A stretch of 64,000 bases of DNA from Gammaproteobacteria bacterium (GTDB lineage: Bacteria; Pseudomonadota; Gammaproteobacteria; Arenicellales; Arenicellaceae). Positions 17,499 through 26,339 of the stretch are shown piece by piece. The DNA lies in NCBI GenBank assembly GCA_013002025.1, contig JABDKW010000017.1:1-64000 (forward strand), given 5' to 3'. Made by a program: the position numbers and the translations under genes. The notes beneath the pieces were generated by a model. It saw only the letters and a program-made list of their open reading frames with translations, was not told the DNA's origin and did not search any database. Each line of letters starts with the position of its first letter. The first letter of the stretch is position 1.

Positions 17499-18296
17499 TC
17501 AGGCGGTTACAGCAAGAAATTGGCGCCGCACAATGGCCGCCATACAGCTCACTAAAAAGTTGTTAAACCGGCCACGGGTGCGCATCGGTTTGAACAACAT
17601 TTTCTGCGCCTCAGCTATTGGCAAATATTGGCGACTGATTCTTGCCAGTGCCGCCAGATAATCATCATAGTCCCAGGCCTCGAACGGCAGCGGCCCGTTC
17701 CAGCATTGCGAGATGGGTTTAAACGCCATAAACAAATCTTCCTCCTTGACCAACTCGCTACGGCCTATGATGGTGCGCGCCTTGGTGAGAAATGAATTCT
17801 TCTCAGTCACATTATAAGCGTCAAAGGTGCGGCGAAACTCACGGTAGTGACGCACTTCATCGGTGCTCATTTTCTTCATCAGCTTTTTAAGCTTGGGGTC
17901 GTCGCTGTAGTTCATCAGGCAACGATAGCTCATGGTGGCCTGTGTCTCGGTGACGCAGCGCGCTAACGCCTCCAGGCCGGGCGTGGGGCGCAACTCTTCA
18001 TGCGCGCAGCGTGGCCCATAATCCAACAGAAAAAGCTGATAGCCTTTTTCCCAATCGTAATCCGGCCACGTTTCCTGTACGTAGGTCTTGGCCAGCACGC
18101 CATGTTCTGATTCCTCGTGTAACCAGACATTATCCAGCCAATCTACTAACTCGGGATTATCACGATAGATAACATCCAGGTTTTCGACATAGTTTGGCAC
18201 CGCGCTTTCCAGATAGGAAACCACGGTCATGCTGTAAAATGTAAATTGATCGGTTCTCGACGAGCCGGGCTCGCCCGCGGTGTCAGACTTTTGCAT
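17499..18296 (-). CDS. Ferritin-like diiron protein (acyl-ACP desaturase-like)
   Basis: A 265-residue all-helical protein. It carries a complete carboxylate diiron ligand set spaced as in ferritin-like oxygenases: Glu30, Glu62-x-x-His65 (EESEHG, compare EENRHG in stearoyl-ACP desaturase), Glu117 and Glu147-x-x-His150 (TDEVRH). An acyl-ACP desaturase-like or related O2-activating activity is the best guess; a ferritin-type iron protein is the alternative. It is the first gene of the operon with the unknown membrane protein and the MEST-like hydrolase. Start ATG at 18296. Confidence 0.75.
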   Translation of the reverse strand: MQKSDTAGEPGSSRTDQFTFYSMTVVSYLESAVPNYVENLDVIYRDNPELVDWLDNVWLHEESEHGVLAKTYVQETWPDYDWEKGYQLFLLDYGPRCAHEELRPTPGLEALARCVTETQATMSYRCLMNYSDDPKLKKLMKKMSTDEVRHYREFRRTFDAYNVTEKNSFLTKARTIIGRSELVKEEDLFMAFKPISQCWNGPLPFEAWDYDDYLAALARISRQYLPIAEAQKMLFKPMRTRGRFNNFLVSCMAAIVRRQFLAVTA

Positions 18297-18412
18297 GGTT
18301 CCTACCCCACCTGTTTGTCCTATCTATTTTATGACCCTTGTGCCGGGCCTCTTCGTTTTTAATCTGAAACTCCGTCGCGAACTGTCGCTATTCAGAGTTG
18401 TTGGAAGTGTAG

Positions 18413-18442
18413 TAGATATCGCCCGCTCTGTACAACCGTCAA
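18413..18442 (-). promoter_or_regulatory. Candidate promoter for the diiron-protein/MEST-like operon
   Basis: On the minus strand TTGACG (18442-18437) and TATCTA (18418-18413) are separated by 18 bases, about 115 bases upstream of the ATG at 18296. The 284-base interval 18297-18580 holds no gene; it contains this element and the rpmG terminator. Confidence 0.35.
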
Positions 18443-18532
18443 GCTACCCTAGTCGGTTATCGCCGTCTTGCCCTCGCAATAGGCCCTTCTGGCCGCAAAG
18501 GCTCAATAGAAATAACAGATAGAGGAGGCAAT

Positions 18533-18558
18533 AAAAAAGCCGGCATCGGCCGGCTTTT
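18533..18558 (-). terminator. Rho-independent terminator after rpmG
   Basis: AAAAGCCGGC (18535-18544) and GCCGGCTTTT (18549-18558) form a 10-base-pair stem with a four-base loop, followed on the minus strand by a run of T. It lies 22 bases past the rpmG stop. Confidence 0.85.
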
Positions 18559-18580
18559 CAAACAAAGACTAAAACAGTAA

Positions 18581-18736
18581 TTACTTAATCTTCGCTTCTT
18601 TATATTCAACGTGTTTACGAACCACGGGGTCGTACTTCTTGATGGCCATTTTCTCCGTCATGGTGCGCTTGTTCTTGGTGGTAGTGTAGTAATGGCCAGT
18701 ATTAGCGCTGGAAACCAATTTGATTTTTTCTCTCAT
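18581..18736 (-). CDS. rpmG: 50S ribosomal protein L33
   Basis: A 51-residue basic protein read as [20 protein letters not shown], then [20 protein letters not shown] and a [11 protein letters not shown] end. This is the cysteine-free L33 of the large ribosomal subunit. It follows rpmB by 14 bases, as in nearly all gammaproteobacteria, and ends before a strong terminator. Confidence 0.97.
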   Translation of the reverse strand: MREKIKLVSSANTGHYYTTTKNKRTMTEKMAIKKYDPVVRKHVEYKEAKIK

Positions 18737-18750
18737 GCTGCTGCTCCCGC

Positions 18751-18987
18751 TTACACTTTTTCGCCGCGTGCGCGCAGCTCTTTCAGCACCTCGTCGATGC
18801 CTTTTTTATCAATAATACGAATGCCTTTAGACGAAACACGCAGGCGCACCCAGCGGCTTTCGCTCTCCACCCAAAACTTACGGTGGTGCAAATTCGGCAC
18901 AAACGTGCGGCGCGTGCGATTTTTCGCGTGCGAGACGTTATTTCCAAAAACAGTCGCCTTTCCGGTGACCTGACAGACTCTAGCCAT
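18751..18987 (-). CDS. rpmB: 50S ribosomal protein L28
   Basis: A 78-residue protein with the L28 start [10 protein letters not shown], the [12 protein letters not shown] loop and the [15 protein letters not shown]-terminal part. Standard length for proteobacteria. It is the first gene of the rpmBG operon. Confidence 0.97.
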   Translation of the reverse strand: MARVCQVTGKATVFGNNVSHAKNRTRRTFVPNLHHRKFWVESESRWVRLRVSSKGIRIIDKKGIDEVLKELRARGEKV

Positions 18988-19108
18988 TTTACTAATCCGA
19001 TTTAAATTAATTAAATCTTGTTTTTAATCAAAGGTTTACGTGCGTTCTATGGCTGCATCTCAAAACCAAGAAAAAGTTTTGCGTGGCACCCGCACCAACG
19101 AAGCGCGA

Positions 19109-19117
19109 TTTATACCA
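19109..19117 (-). promoter_or_regulatory. Candidate extended -10 promoter for rpmBG
   Basis: On the minus strand the segment reads TGGTATAAA, an extended -10. It stands about 120 bases upstream of rpmB in the 181-base rpmB-radC interval. No strong -35 is seen. Confidence 0.4.
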
Positions 19118-19168
19118 GAAAGGCATTGAAAATAAAACAAATTATCGGGTTTATTTGGCTGGTTACAG

Positions 19169-19846
19169 TCATCTCAAAGCGCCCATTTCGGCGAACGATA
19201 CGACCTCGGCATCGCCCACCACAAAATGGTCCAACAGCTTTACGCCCACCATCCCCAGCGCCAGATACAGGGTTTCAGTCAGCGATTTATCTGCCGCGCT
19301 CGGTTCTGCCACACCGGAGGGGTGATTGTGCGCCACAATCATCGCGGCGGCATTATGTTTGAGCGCTTCTTTGACCACCTCGCGTACCGGCACCGAAGCA
19401 TTGTCTATGGTGCCCCGGAACAATTCCTGATGATGAATGACCCGATGCTTAGTGTCCAAAAACATGGCAAAAAAGGCCTCATAAGGTTTATCTCTCAGGC
19501 ACATGGTTAGATAATCGCGGCTCATCTGCGGGCTGCTGATAGCGTCGCCCTTTTGCAATTTTTCCATCAAATAGCGGCGCCCGAGCTCAAGTCCAGCCTG
19601 AAATTGCACGTATTTGGCCGGACCTATGCCCCGAAATTCAGCCAAATCGTTGAGGCTCAGGTTAACCAAGGCGCGTAAGCCGCCCGCCTGCGCCAGTGCC
19701 TCGCGCGCCATATCCAGGGCGCTTTTGCCCGGCACGCCGGTGCGGATGAAAATGGCCAATAGCTCGGCATCACCCAAGCTCTGCGGGCCCTTTGAAAGTA
19801 GTTTTTCGCGCGGCCGCTCTGATTGCGGCCAGTCTTTGATTGACAT
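19169..19846 (-). CDS. radC: RadC family JAB-domain protein
   Basis: A 225-residue protein with an N-terminal helix-hairpin-helix region (LAEFRGIGPAKYVQFQA) and a C-terminal JAB/MPN domain. The metal motif HNHPSGVAEPSAAD (about residues 173-186) and the upstream glutamate in VPVREVVKEAL are intact. Despite the name, a role in DNA repair is not established. Its position between rpmBG and coaBC is typical. Divergent from coaBC across about 200 bases. Confidence 0.92.
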   Translation of the reverse strand: MSIKDWPQSERPREKLLSKGPQSLGDAELLAIFIRTGVPGKSALDMAREALAQAGGLRALVNLSLNDLAEFRGIGPAKYVQFQAGLELGRRYLMEKLQKGDAISSPQMSRDYLTMCLRDKPYEAFFAMFLDTKHRVIHHQELFRGTIDNASVPVREVVKEALKHNAAAMIVAHNHPSGVAEPSAADKSLTETLYLALGMVGVKLLDHFVVGDAEVVSFAEMGALR

Positions 19847-19969
19847 ACTGCCTCCTTGCTAAAGTGCTGTCTGTGTTGACGCCCGCTTCCCTGAGCGCCC
19901 TGCCAACGGACGCCGCCAGCCTGACCTTATTAAAGCACAGCATCAATGCCGTACCAACCTTAACCGCAA

Positions 19970-19975
19970 TATAAT
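19970..19975 (+). promoter_or_regulatory. Candidate -10 box for coaBC
   Basis: A perfect TATAAT stands 70 bases upstream of the coaBC ATG in the radC-coaBC interval, without a recognisable -35 box. Confidence 0.3.
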
Positions 19976-20044
19976 GTGACAAGCTGTCGAACAATCAGGG
20001 ATAATCCATGCCCCGGCGATTAGCGTCGGCACCACAGCAGACTC

Positions 20045-21277
20045 ATGAGCGACAGCAACTACAATATCACGCCATCACTGGCCAATAAGCGCGTGCTGCT
20101 CGGCATCAGTGCCGGCATTGCGGCCTATAAAACCCCCGATCTGGTACGCAAGCTTACCGAGTTGGGCGCCGAGGTACGCTGCATATTAACGCGCAATGCT
20201 GAACAATTTGTAGCGCCGCTGGCTCTGCAGGCCGTCAGTGGGCACCCCGTCCATGACCACGCCATGAGCGCCGAAAGCGAATCCGGTATGGGGCACATCG
20301 ATCTGGCCCGTTGGGCCGACGTGGTGTTGATCGCGCCCGCCACCGCCAATTTAATTGCTCGCCTCAACCAGGGTATGGCCGATGAGCTACTGACCACGGT
20401 TTGTGTGGCCACCAATGCACCGATTCAACTGGCCCCGGCGATGAACCAGCAAATGTGGCAAAACGCCGCCACTCAAGCCAACCTGGCGCAATTACAACAA
20501 CGCGGCCTGATTCTGCACGGCCCGGCCAGCGGTGATCAGGCCTGCGGCGAAGTGGGCCCCGGTCGCATGCTACAACCGGAAGAACTTGCCGCCGCCGTGG
20601 CCGCTAGCTTTACCACCGGCGCCCTGGCAGGGGTTCAACTCATGCTCACCGCCGGCCCCACATGGGAGCCGCTCGACCCGGTACGCGGCCTGACCAACCA
20701 TAGCTCCGGTTTGATGGGCTACGCGCTGGCACAAGCCGCGCTGGAGGCGGGTGCCACTGTCACTCTGGTTTCGGGGCCGACCAACTTAACCGCGCCCGAA
20801 GGTGCGCGTGTGGTCAACGTCACCACCGCCGAACAAATGATGGCTGCGGTACAGAACGACATCGCCGAGCAACAGATTTTTATCGGCGTGGCGGCCGTGG
20901 CCGACTATCGTCCCAAAACTTCCATCGACAATAAAATCAAAAAGGACAGTGAAGAGATGCAACTCACGCTGGTACGCAACCCTGATATTCTGGCCACTGT
21001 CGCCGGGCGCGAACACCCGCCCTTTTGTGTTGGCTTTGCGGCCGAGACCGATGACGTGGTGGCGTATGCGCGCGCCAAACTCGAACGCAAAAAACTCGAC
21101 CTGATTGCCGCCAATCATGTGGGCGGAGACCAAACCGGCTTTGGCACGCCCGACAATGCCATTACCCTGATCAGCCACGATGGCGAGCAGGAATTACCAC
21201 AGCAAAACAAATACGCGCTGGCAAGGCAATTGATAAAAGTGATCGCCGAACACTATGCCGCCAGTGCTAAGAAATAA
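20045..21277 (+). CDS. coaBC: Bifunctional phosphopantothenoylcysteine decarboxylase / phosphopantothenate-cysteine ligase
   Basis: A 410-residue fusion for coenzyme A synthesis. The N-terminal FMN-dependent decarboxylase (about 15-190) has the GISAGIAAYKTPDLVRKL start, the HIDLARWAD histidine motif and PAMNQQMW. The C-terminal CoaB ligase (about 195-405) has TAGPTWEPLDPVRGLTNHSSG and GFAAET. It is followed by dut after 12 bases, the common gammaproteobacterial order, so the two are probably co-transcribed. Confidence 0.96.
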   Translation: MSDSNYNITPSLANKRVLLGISAGIAAYKTPDLVRKLTELGAEVRCILTRNAEQFVAPLALQAVSGHPVHDHAMSAESESGMGHIDLARWADVVLIAPATANLIARLNQGMADELLTTVCVATNAPIQLAPAMNQQMWQNAATQANLAQLQQRGLILHGPASGDQACGEVGPGRMLQPEELAAAVAASFTTGALAGVQLMLTAGPTWEPLDPVRGLTNHSSGLMGYALAQAALEAGATVTLVSGPTNLTAPEGARVVNVTTAEQMMAAVQNDIAEQQIFIGVAAVADYRPKTSIDNKIKKDSEEMQLTLVRNPDILATVAGREHPPFCVGFAAETDDVVAYARAKLERKKLDLIAANHVGGDQTGFGTPDNAITLISHDGEQELPQQNKYALARQLIKVIAEHYAASAKK

Positions 21278-21289
21278 AATCAAAAAACC

Positions 21290-21748
21290 ATGAAACAAGC
21301 CATACAACTAAAGATTCTCGACCCGCGCATTGGCAATGAATTTGACCTGCCGGACTACGCCACTGAGGGCTCAGCGGGCATGGACTTGCGTGCTTGCATC
21401 GACGCAGATACCATTTTAAAACCTGGTGAGACCGTGCTGATACCCACCGGCTTATCAATCTATGTGGCGGATCCCAGCCTGGCCGCAGTACTGCTGCCGC
21501 GCTCGGGACTGGGGCATAAACACGGTATCGTATTGGGCAATCTCACCGGTTTGATTGATTCAGACTATCAGGGCCCCCTGATGGTCTCGCTGTGGAATCG
21601 CGGCGCTGCAGAATTCACCGTGCAGCCCGGTGATCGAATAGCACAAATGATATTTGTGCCCATCGTGCAGGCGCAGTTTGAGATTGTAGATGAGTTCGAT
21701 ACTTCGGCTCGCGCGGCTGGGGGCTTCGGGCACACCGGCGTTAAATAA
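21290..21748 (+). CDS. dut: Deoxyuridine 5'-triphosphate nucleotidohydrolase (dUTPase)
   Basis: A 152-residue trimeric dUTPase that cleaves dUTP to dUMP and pyrophosphate. All five motifs can be read: [29 protein letters not shown] and the C-terminal arm [10 protein letters not shown]. Normal length. It lies 12 bases downstream of coaBC. Confidence 0.97.
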   Translation: MKQAIQLKILDPRIGNEFDLPDYATEGSAGMDLRACIDADTILKPGETVLIPTGLSIYVADPSLAAVLLPRSGLGHKHGIVLGNLTGLIDSDYQGPLMVSLWNRGAAEFTVQPGDRIAQMIFVPIVQAQFEIVDEFDTSARAAGGFGHTGVK

Positions 21749-21786
21749 CCCTCGACACCGCCACGAGTAGCTTTCAAATCAGTCTT

Positions 21787-21795
21787 TGCTATAAT
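21787..21795 (+). promoter_or_regulatory. Extended -10 promoter upstream of gltA
   Basis: TGCTATAAT is a perfect extended -10 with consensus TATAAT. It lies about 245 bases upstream of gltA, so the transcript would have a long leader containing the paired repeats at 21901-21932. The -35 region is weak. Confidence 0.5.
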
Positions 21796-21900
21796 CACGC
21801 CCCCGGATTCTGCCGTCTGTCGCATTTTGAGTCGCGGCATCGCGCAGCCACACCATGGTGGTGAAAACTGCGCCAGAAAACGTTTTTTGAATGAAGGAAT

Positions 21901-21932
21901 CCGGCGATAAGCCGGTGGCCTAAGCCGGCTTA
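21901..21932 (+). promoter_or_regulatory. Structured gltA leader with alternative hairpins
   Basis: CCGGC at 21901-21905 can pair with GCCGG at 21911-21915, and the same GCCGG can instead pair with CCGGC at 21925-21929. The last arm is also part of a 12-base palindrome TAAGCCGGCTTA (21921-21932). Mutually exclusive pairings like this are typical of regulated leaders, but it matches no riboswitch class I can name. The rest of the 290-base dut-gltA interval holds no convincing gene. Confidence 0.4.
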
Positions 21933-22038
21933 CCAGTCGACAAGATCACCGCAGCTGCACTCGGCCATACGCTAAGACGCAAATTTAAGAAAAAAACGAA
22001 ATCCAAAAATCTAATACCCAACAACCAGAGATCACAGC

Positions 22039-23322
22039 ATGTCAGACACATTAAGTATCAGAGACAATCGCACCGGTAAGGAATACGAAATTGACATCAA
22101 GGATGACAACATTAAGGCACTGGATCTGCGCCAGATTAAAGTCAACGATGACGACTTTGGCATGATGAGCTATGACCCAGGTTATATGAACACCGCCAGT
22201 TGCACCAGCCACATTACCGACCTACACGGCTCCAAGGGAATACTGCGCTATCGCGGTTACCCGATAGAACAGTTGGCCGAGAAGAGTACTTTTCTGGATG
22301 TCGTTTATCTGTTGTTCAACGGTGAGTTGCCAGACACCCAGCAGTCGGAAGACTGGGCCATGCGCATCAAGCACCACACTATGCTGCACGAGAAAACCAA
22401 ACGCCTCCTCAAAGGGTTTAACTACGATGCTCACCCCATGGGTGTATTCATCTCCACTGTTGCAGCACTGTCGACGTTTTATCCTGACGCCAAAGATGTC
22501 GACGACCCCGAAACACGCATGCTGCAAGCCTGCCGGCTGGTGGGTAAAACACCAACGATTGCGTCCTACGCTTACCGCAACAGCCGTGGCCTGCCTTTTA
22601 TCTACCCCGACAATGAACTGAGTTATACCGGTAACTTCCTGAATATGATGTATCGCATGGTGGAACCACGCTATCAGGCACACCCGGTATTGGAGCGCGC
22701 CCTGGATGTGTTATTTATCCTGCACGCCGATCACGAACAGAACTGCTCTACCAGCGCCATGCGCAATATCACCAGTTCCAAGGCCGACCCCTTCGTGGCG
22801 GTGGCCGGCGCATCAGCAGCACTGTACGGCCCCTCTCATGGCGGGGCCAATGAGGCGGTATTGAATCAATTGCGAGAGATCGGGTCGCTGGAGAATGTGC
22901 CGGCCTATATCAAGCGCGTTAAGGCTGGCGAATTTCGTCTGATGGGCTTTGGTCACCGGGTCTATAAAAATTACGACCCGCGCGCTCGTATAGTAAAAGA
23001 AACCGCTGAGGCGGTGTTTGAAGTAACTGGTCGCAATCCCTTGATTGACGTGGCGATGGAACTGGAGCGCATTGCTCTGGAGGACGAATTCTTCGTCAGC
23101 AAAAAGCTCTATCCAAATGTGGATTTCTACTCTGGTTTGATTTACGAGGCTATGGGCTTCCCGATGGAAGCTTTCACTGTATTGTTCGCCATTCCCCGCA
23201 CCGCTGGCTGGCTGGCGCAGTGGATGGAATCCATGGCCGACCCTGAGTTTCGTATCACACGACCCAGGCAAAATTATCAGGGTCTGGGTGAACGGCATGT
23301 ACCGGACGACTATAGAAGTTAG
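22039..23322 (+). CDS. gltA: Citrate synthase
   Basis: A 427-residue type II (hexameric, NADH-sensitive type) citrate synthase joining oxaloacetate and acetyl-CoA. The catalytic histidines are in ILHADHEQNCST and GFGHRVYKNYDPRA and the aspartate is in the NVDFYSG segment, all as expected. It is monocistronic: a long structured leader precedes it and a strong terminator follows. Unlike in most relatives, no sdh genes follow it. Confidence 0.96.
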   Translation: MSDTLSIRDNRTGKEYEIDIKDDNIKALDLRQIKVNDDDFGMMSYDPGYMNTASCTSHITDLHGSKGILRYRGYPIEQLAEKSTFLDVVYLLFNGELPDTQQSEDWAMRIKHHTMLHEKTKRLLKGFNYDAHPMGVFISTVAALSTFYPDAKDVDDPETRMLQACRLVGKTPTIASYAYRNSRGLPFIYPDNELSYTGNFLNMMYRMVEPRYQAHPVLERALDVLFILHADHEQNCSTSAMRNITSSKADPFVAVAGASAALYGPSHGGANEAVLNQLREIGSLENVPAYIKRVKAGEFRLMGFGHRVYKNYDPRARIVKETAEAVFEVTGRNPLIDVAMELERIALEDEFFVSKKLYPNVDFYSGLIYEAMGFPMEAFTVLFAIPRTAGWLAQWMESMADPEFRITRPRQNYQGLGERHVPDDYRS

Positions 23323-23343
23323 GCGATAACGCATTGCCCAGAG

Positions 23344-23372
23344 AAAAAGCAGCTTAACCGCTGCTTTTTTTT
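23344..23372 (+). terminator. Rho-independent terminator after gltA
   Basis: AAAAAGCAGC and GCTGCTTTTT form a ten-base-pair stem with a six-base loop, followed by more T. It lies 22 bases past the gltA stop. Confidence 0.9.
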
Positions 23373-23439
23373 CGGCGCGCTACAAAATCCGGCGGCCAGA
23401 CTCGAATTTTGTCTGTGAACCCGTCAAAAGGCGCCGTTT

Positions 23440-23455
23440 TTCAATAGTTAAGCAC
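23440..23455 (+). promoter_or_regulatory. 16-base motif shared with the ppk1 upstream region (copy 1)
   Basis: TTCAATAGTTAAGCAC occurs here, about 100 bases before the sucA ATG, and again at 36013-36028 before ppk1. A nearby AAGGCGC precedes both copies. It could be a regulator site or part of a promoter, or a chance match. Confidence 0.3.
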
Positions 23456-23462
23456 CAATTTA

Positions 23463-23487
23463 GTTGCCCAAAGCACAGCAACTTTGG
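23463..23487 (+). promoter_or_regulatory. Overlapping inverted repeats upstream of sucA
   Basis: GTTGC (23463-23467) can pair with GCAAC (23478-23482), and CCAAAG (23468-23473) with CTTTGG (23482-23487). The pairs are mutually exclusive. They lie 55-80 bases before the sucA ATG, which itself has no visible Shine-Dalgarno. Low-confidence regulatory candidate. Confidence 0.25.
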
Positions 23488-23540
23488 TTATTATCCGATT
23501 TCCTAACAAAAAACAACGGCGTTTTTGTACATAATTCAAA

Positions 23541-26339
23541 ATGGACAACTCAAGTCTGCTTAATGGGCAAAATATTGCCTTCCTCGAAGAAGCGTACTAT
23601 CGCTACCAGCAGGACCCTCATTCAGTATCGCCGGATTGGCGAGATTATTTCGACAATCTTGGCGTAGGGGCAGCCGTTACCAGAAGCACCTCAGGCCAAG
23701 CTCTGGACGGGGTCATGGCGACCAAGCAAGGTGGAGTGTCGCGTTTAATTTCTACTTACCGCGCCATGGGGCACAAGCGCGCCAACATCGACCCGATTGG
23801 TGAAATGGGCTTGCAGGATGCTCCCGAACTGGAACTCGAATACCACGGTCTATCAGACGCCGATTTGGATACGGTTTTTTCCACCGGCCCGCTACGGGCA
23901 CCGGACACCCTGCCGCTGCGTGACATTGTCGCGCTACTCAAACACAGTTATTGCAACAGCATTGGCTATGAGTACGGCCATATGGCCAGCGCCGCGCAAC
24001 GCCGTTGGATTCGAACACGCTTGGAGCTCCCGATCGGCGATTACCCATTTAGCGATGATCAAAAGAAACACATCCTGGAGCGCCTCACCGCAGCGGAAGG
24101 CATGGAGCGCTATCTGCATACCAAGTATGTCGGCCAGAAGCGTTTCTCGCTGGAAGGCGGCGAAAGCCTGATCCCCATGTTAGACATGATCATCCAACAG
24201 GGCGGCAGTCACGGCGTGGATGAATGCATTATCGGCATGGCACATCGCGGCCGCTTAAATGTTCTGGTCAATACGCTTGGCAAGAAGCCCTTGCGGCTGT
24301 TCTCCGAGTTTGAAGGCAAGCACGATCACCATGAACATTCCGGCAGTGGCGATGTAAAGTACCATCAGGGCTTCTCATCTGACATCAACACACCGGGCGG
24401 ACCGGTGCACTTATCGCTGGCCTTTAACCCCTCACACCTGGAGATTGTTGCGCCGGTAGTGGAAGGCTCAGTGCGCGCCCGTCAGGAACGCCGCGATGAC
24501 AGCCTGGGCAGCACCATTTTACCCATTTCTATCCATGGCGATGCCGCTTTCGCTGGTCAGGGCGTGGTCATGGAGACTTTTCAGATGTCCGGCTGCCGCG
24601 GTTATCGCACCGGCGGTACGATTCATATCGTGATCAATAATCAGGTTGGCTTTACTACCAGCCACCCCAAAGACGCCCGCTCCACGCCTTATTGCACAGA
24701 GATTGCAAAAATGGTCGGCGCGCCGATTTTTCATGTTAACGGCGATGATCCGGAGGCGGTGTTGTTCGCCACCGAGATCGCGCTGGATTTCCGTATGAAG
24801 TTTCATAAAGACGTGGTGATTGACCTGGTCTGCTATCGACGCCACGGCCATAACGAGTCGGACGAGCCGTCGGTCACTCAGCCGTTGATGTACCAACGCA
24901 TCAAAGCCTTGCCGACCACGCGGCGTATCTATGCCCAGCGCCTGATCGATCGCGGCCTGTTAACCGCTGATGGCGAAAAACAAATGGTGGCTGATTACCG
25001 TGCCGCGTTGGAATCCGGCGAGCGCGTGGTACCGGAGTTTGTTGAGCCACAACCCGATGCTCATGCGATCGACTGGTCACCCTACTTTAATGTTCACTGG
25101 GACGATATAGTCGATACCAGCTTTGACCCGCAACGCCTGCAGGAATTGGGTGAGCGACTGGTATACATACCGGATGGCTTTGAACTGCACCCGCGCACTG
25201 CCAAGATAATTGAAGAGCGCCGCAAAATGCTGCGTGGCGACGTGCCACTGGATTGGGGCATGGCCGAAAATCTGGCTTATGCGACGCTGCTCGAGCAGAA
25301 ATTTTCGGTACGCCTGTCTGGTCAGGACAGTGGCCGCGGCACCTTTTTCCATCGCCACGCGACCTTGCATAACACCAAGAACCGCGAAGTGTATATTCCG
25401 CTGCGCAATCTGTATCCTGAGCAGCCTGAATATGTGGTGATTAATTCACTGTTGTCGGAAGAAGCGGTGCTGGCTTTTGAGTACGGCTATGCCTGCTCCG
25501 ACCCCAACGCACTGGTGATCTGGGAGGCACAATTTGGCGATTTTGCTAACGGTGCCCAGGTTGTGATGGACCAATTTATCTCCAGCGGAGAAGCCAAATG
25601 GGGACGTCTATGTGGTTTAACCATGTTTCTGCCACACGGTTACGAAGGTCAGGGTCCGGAACATTCTTCGGCGCGCCTGGAACGCTATTTGCAGCTTTGC
25701 GCGCAGCACAATATTCAGGTCTGCTACCCCAGCACGCCGGCACAAATGTTTCACATGTTGCGCCGTCAGATGATACGGCCCTACCGCAAGCCGCTGGTCG
25801 TGATGACGCCCAAAAGCCTGCTACGCCATAAGCTCTCGACCAGCAGCCTGGAAGACCTACACGGCGGGCAATTTCAGACGGTCATTCCGGAAATCGACAA
25901 ATTGGTCAACAAGAAGGTGACCCGGGTGGTGTTCTGCACCGGCAAAGTGTATTTCGACCTGCTTGAGCAACGCCGCGAACAGAAGCTCGACGACATCGCC
26001 GTGTGTCGTGTCGAACAACTCTATCCCTTCCCTACCGAGGCCGTAACCAAAGAGCTAAAACGTTACCCCGCTGCCGATGAAATTGTCTGGTGCCAGGAAG
26101 AGCCGAAAAATCAGGGCGCCTGGTATCAGATCATGCACCATTTCAGAAACCTAATTGACTCCAGCAAGCACACGCTGCTGTATGCGGGTCGTGAGGCGTC
26201 ACCCTCACCGGCTGCCGGCTATCTGTCGGTGCACCGCGAGCAACAGGCTGAGTTGGTCGGGGCGGCCATGTCGCATTTAGATGAAGCAGATACTCACCGT
26301 GTGGAAACCATCATCGCACGCAAACAGGAGACCAAATGA
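23541..26339 (+). CDS. sucA: 2-oxoglutarate dehydrogenase E1 component
   Basis: A 932-residue thiamine diphosphate enzyme, the decarboxylating subunit of the 2-oxoglutarate dehydrogenase complex. The N-terminal E2-binding peptide ([19 protein letters not shown]), the [10 protein letters not shown] motif, the GDAAFAGQG thiamine-site region and the [12 protein letters not shown] segment identify it. Length is standard. It has no clear ribosome binding site, its stop overlaps the sucB ATG by four bases, and it starts a run of five genes. Confidence 0.97.
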   Translation: MDNSSLLNGQNIAFLEEAYYRYQQDPHSVSPDWRDYFDNLGVGAAVTRSTSGQALDGVMATKQGGVSRLISTYRAMGHKRANIDPIGEMGLQDAPELELEYHGLSDADLDTVFSTGPLRAPDTLPLRDIVALLKHSYCNSIGYEYGHMASAAQRRWIRTRLELPIGDYPFSDDQKKHILERLTAAEGMERYLHTKYVGQKRFSLEGGESLIPMLDMIIQQGGSHGVDECIIGMAHRGRLNVLVNTLGKKPLRLFSEFEGKHDHHEHSGSGDVKYHQGFSSDINTPGGPVHLSLAFNPSHLEIVAPVVEGSVRARQERRDDSLGSTILPISIHGDAAFAGQGVVMETFQMSGCRGYRTGGTIHIVINNQVGFTTSHPKDARSTPYCTEIAKMVGAPIFHVNGDDPEAVLFATEIALDFRMKFHKDVVIDLVCYRRHGHNESDEPSVTQPLMYQRIKALPTTRRIYAQRLIDRGLLTADGEKQMVADYRAALESGERVVPEFVEPQPDAHAIDWSPYFNVHWDDIVDTSFDPQRLQELGERLVYIPDGFELHPRTAKIIEERRKMLRGDVPLDWGMAENLAYATLLEQKFSVRLSGQDSGRGTFFHRHATLHNTKNREVYIPLRNLYPEQPEYVVINSLLSEEAVLAFEYGYACSDPNALVIWEAQFGDFANGAQVVMDQFISSGEAKWGRLCGLTMFLPHGYEGQGPEHSSARLERYLQLCAQHNIQVCYPSTPAQMFHMLRRQMIRPYRKPLVVMTPKSLLRHKLSTSSLEDLHGGQFQTVIPEIDKLVNKKVTRVVFCTGKVYFDLLEQRREQKLDDIAVCRVEQLYPFPTEAVTKELKRYPAADEIVWCQEEPKNQGAWYQIMHHFRNLIDSSKHTLLYAGREASPSPAAGYLSVHREQQAELVGAAMSHLDEADTHRVETIIARKQETK

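Noticed and set aside
18280-18522. 80-codon plus-strand frame upstream of the diiron protein
   Set aside because: Overlaps the start of the diiron gene and its promoter; the translation shows no recognisable pattern.
19018-19362. Plus-strand frames in the rpmB-radC interval
   Set aside because: They run into radC in antisense and lack any domain; the region looks like the rpmBG promoter.
21852-21888. Eleven-codon frame MVVKTAPENVF in the gltA leader as a leader peptide
   Set aside because: No Shine-Dalgarno and no repeated regulatory codon; too short to support.
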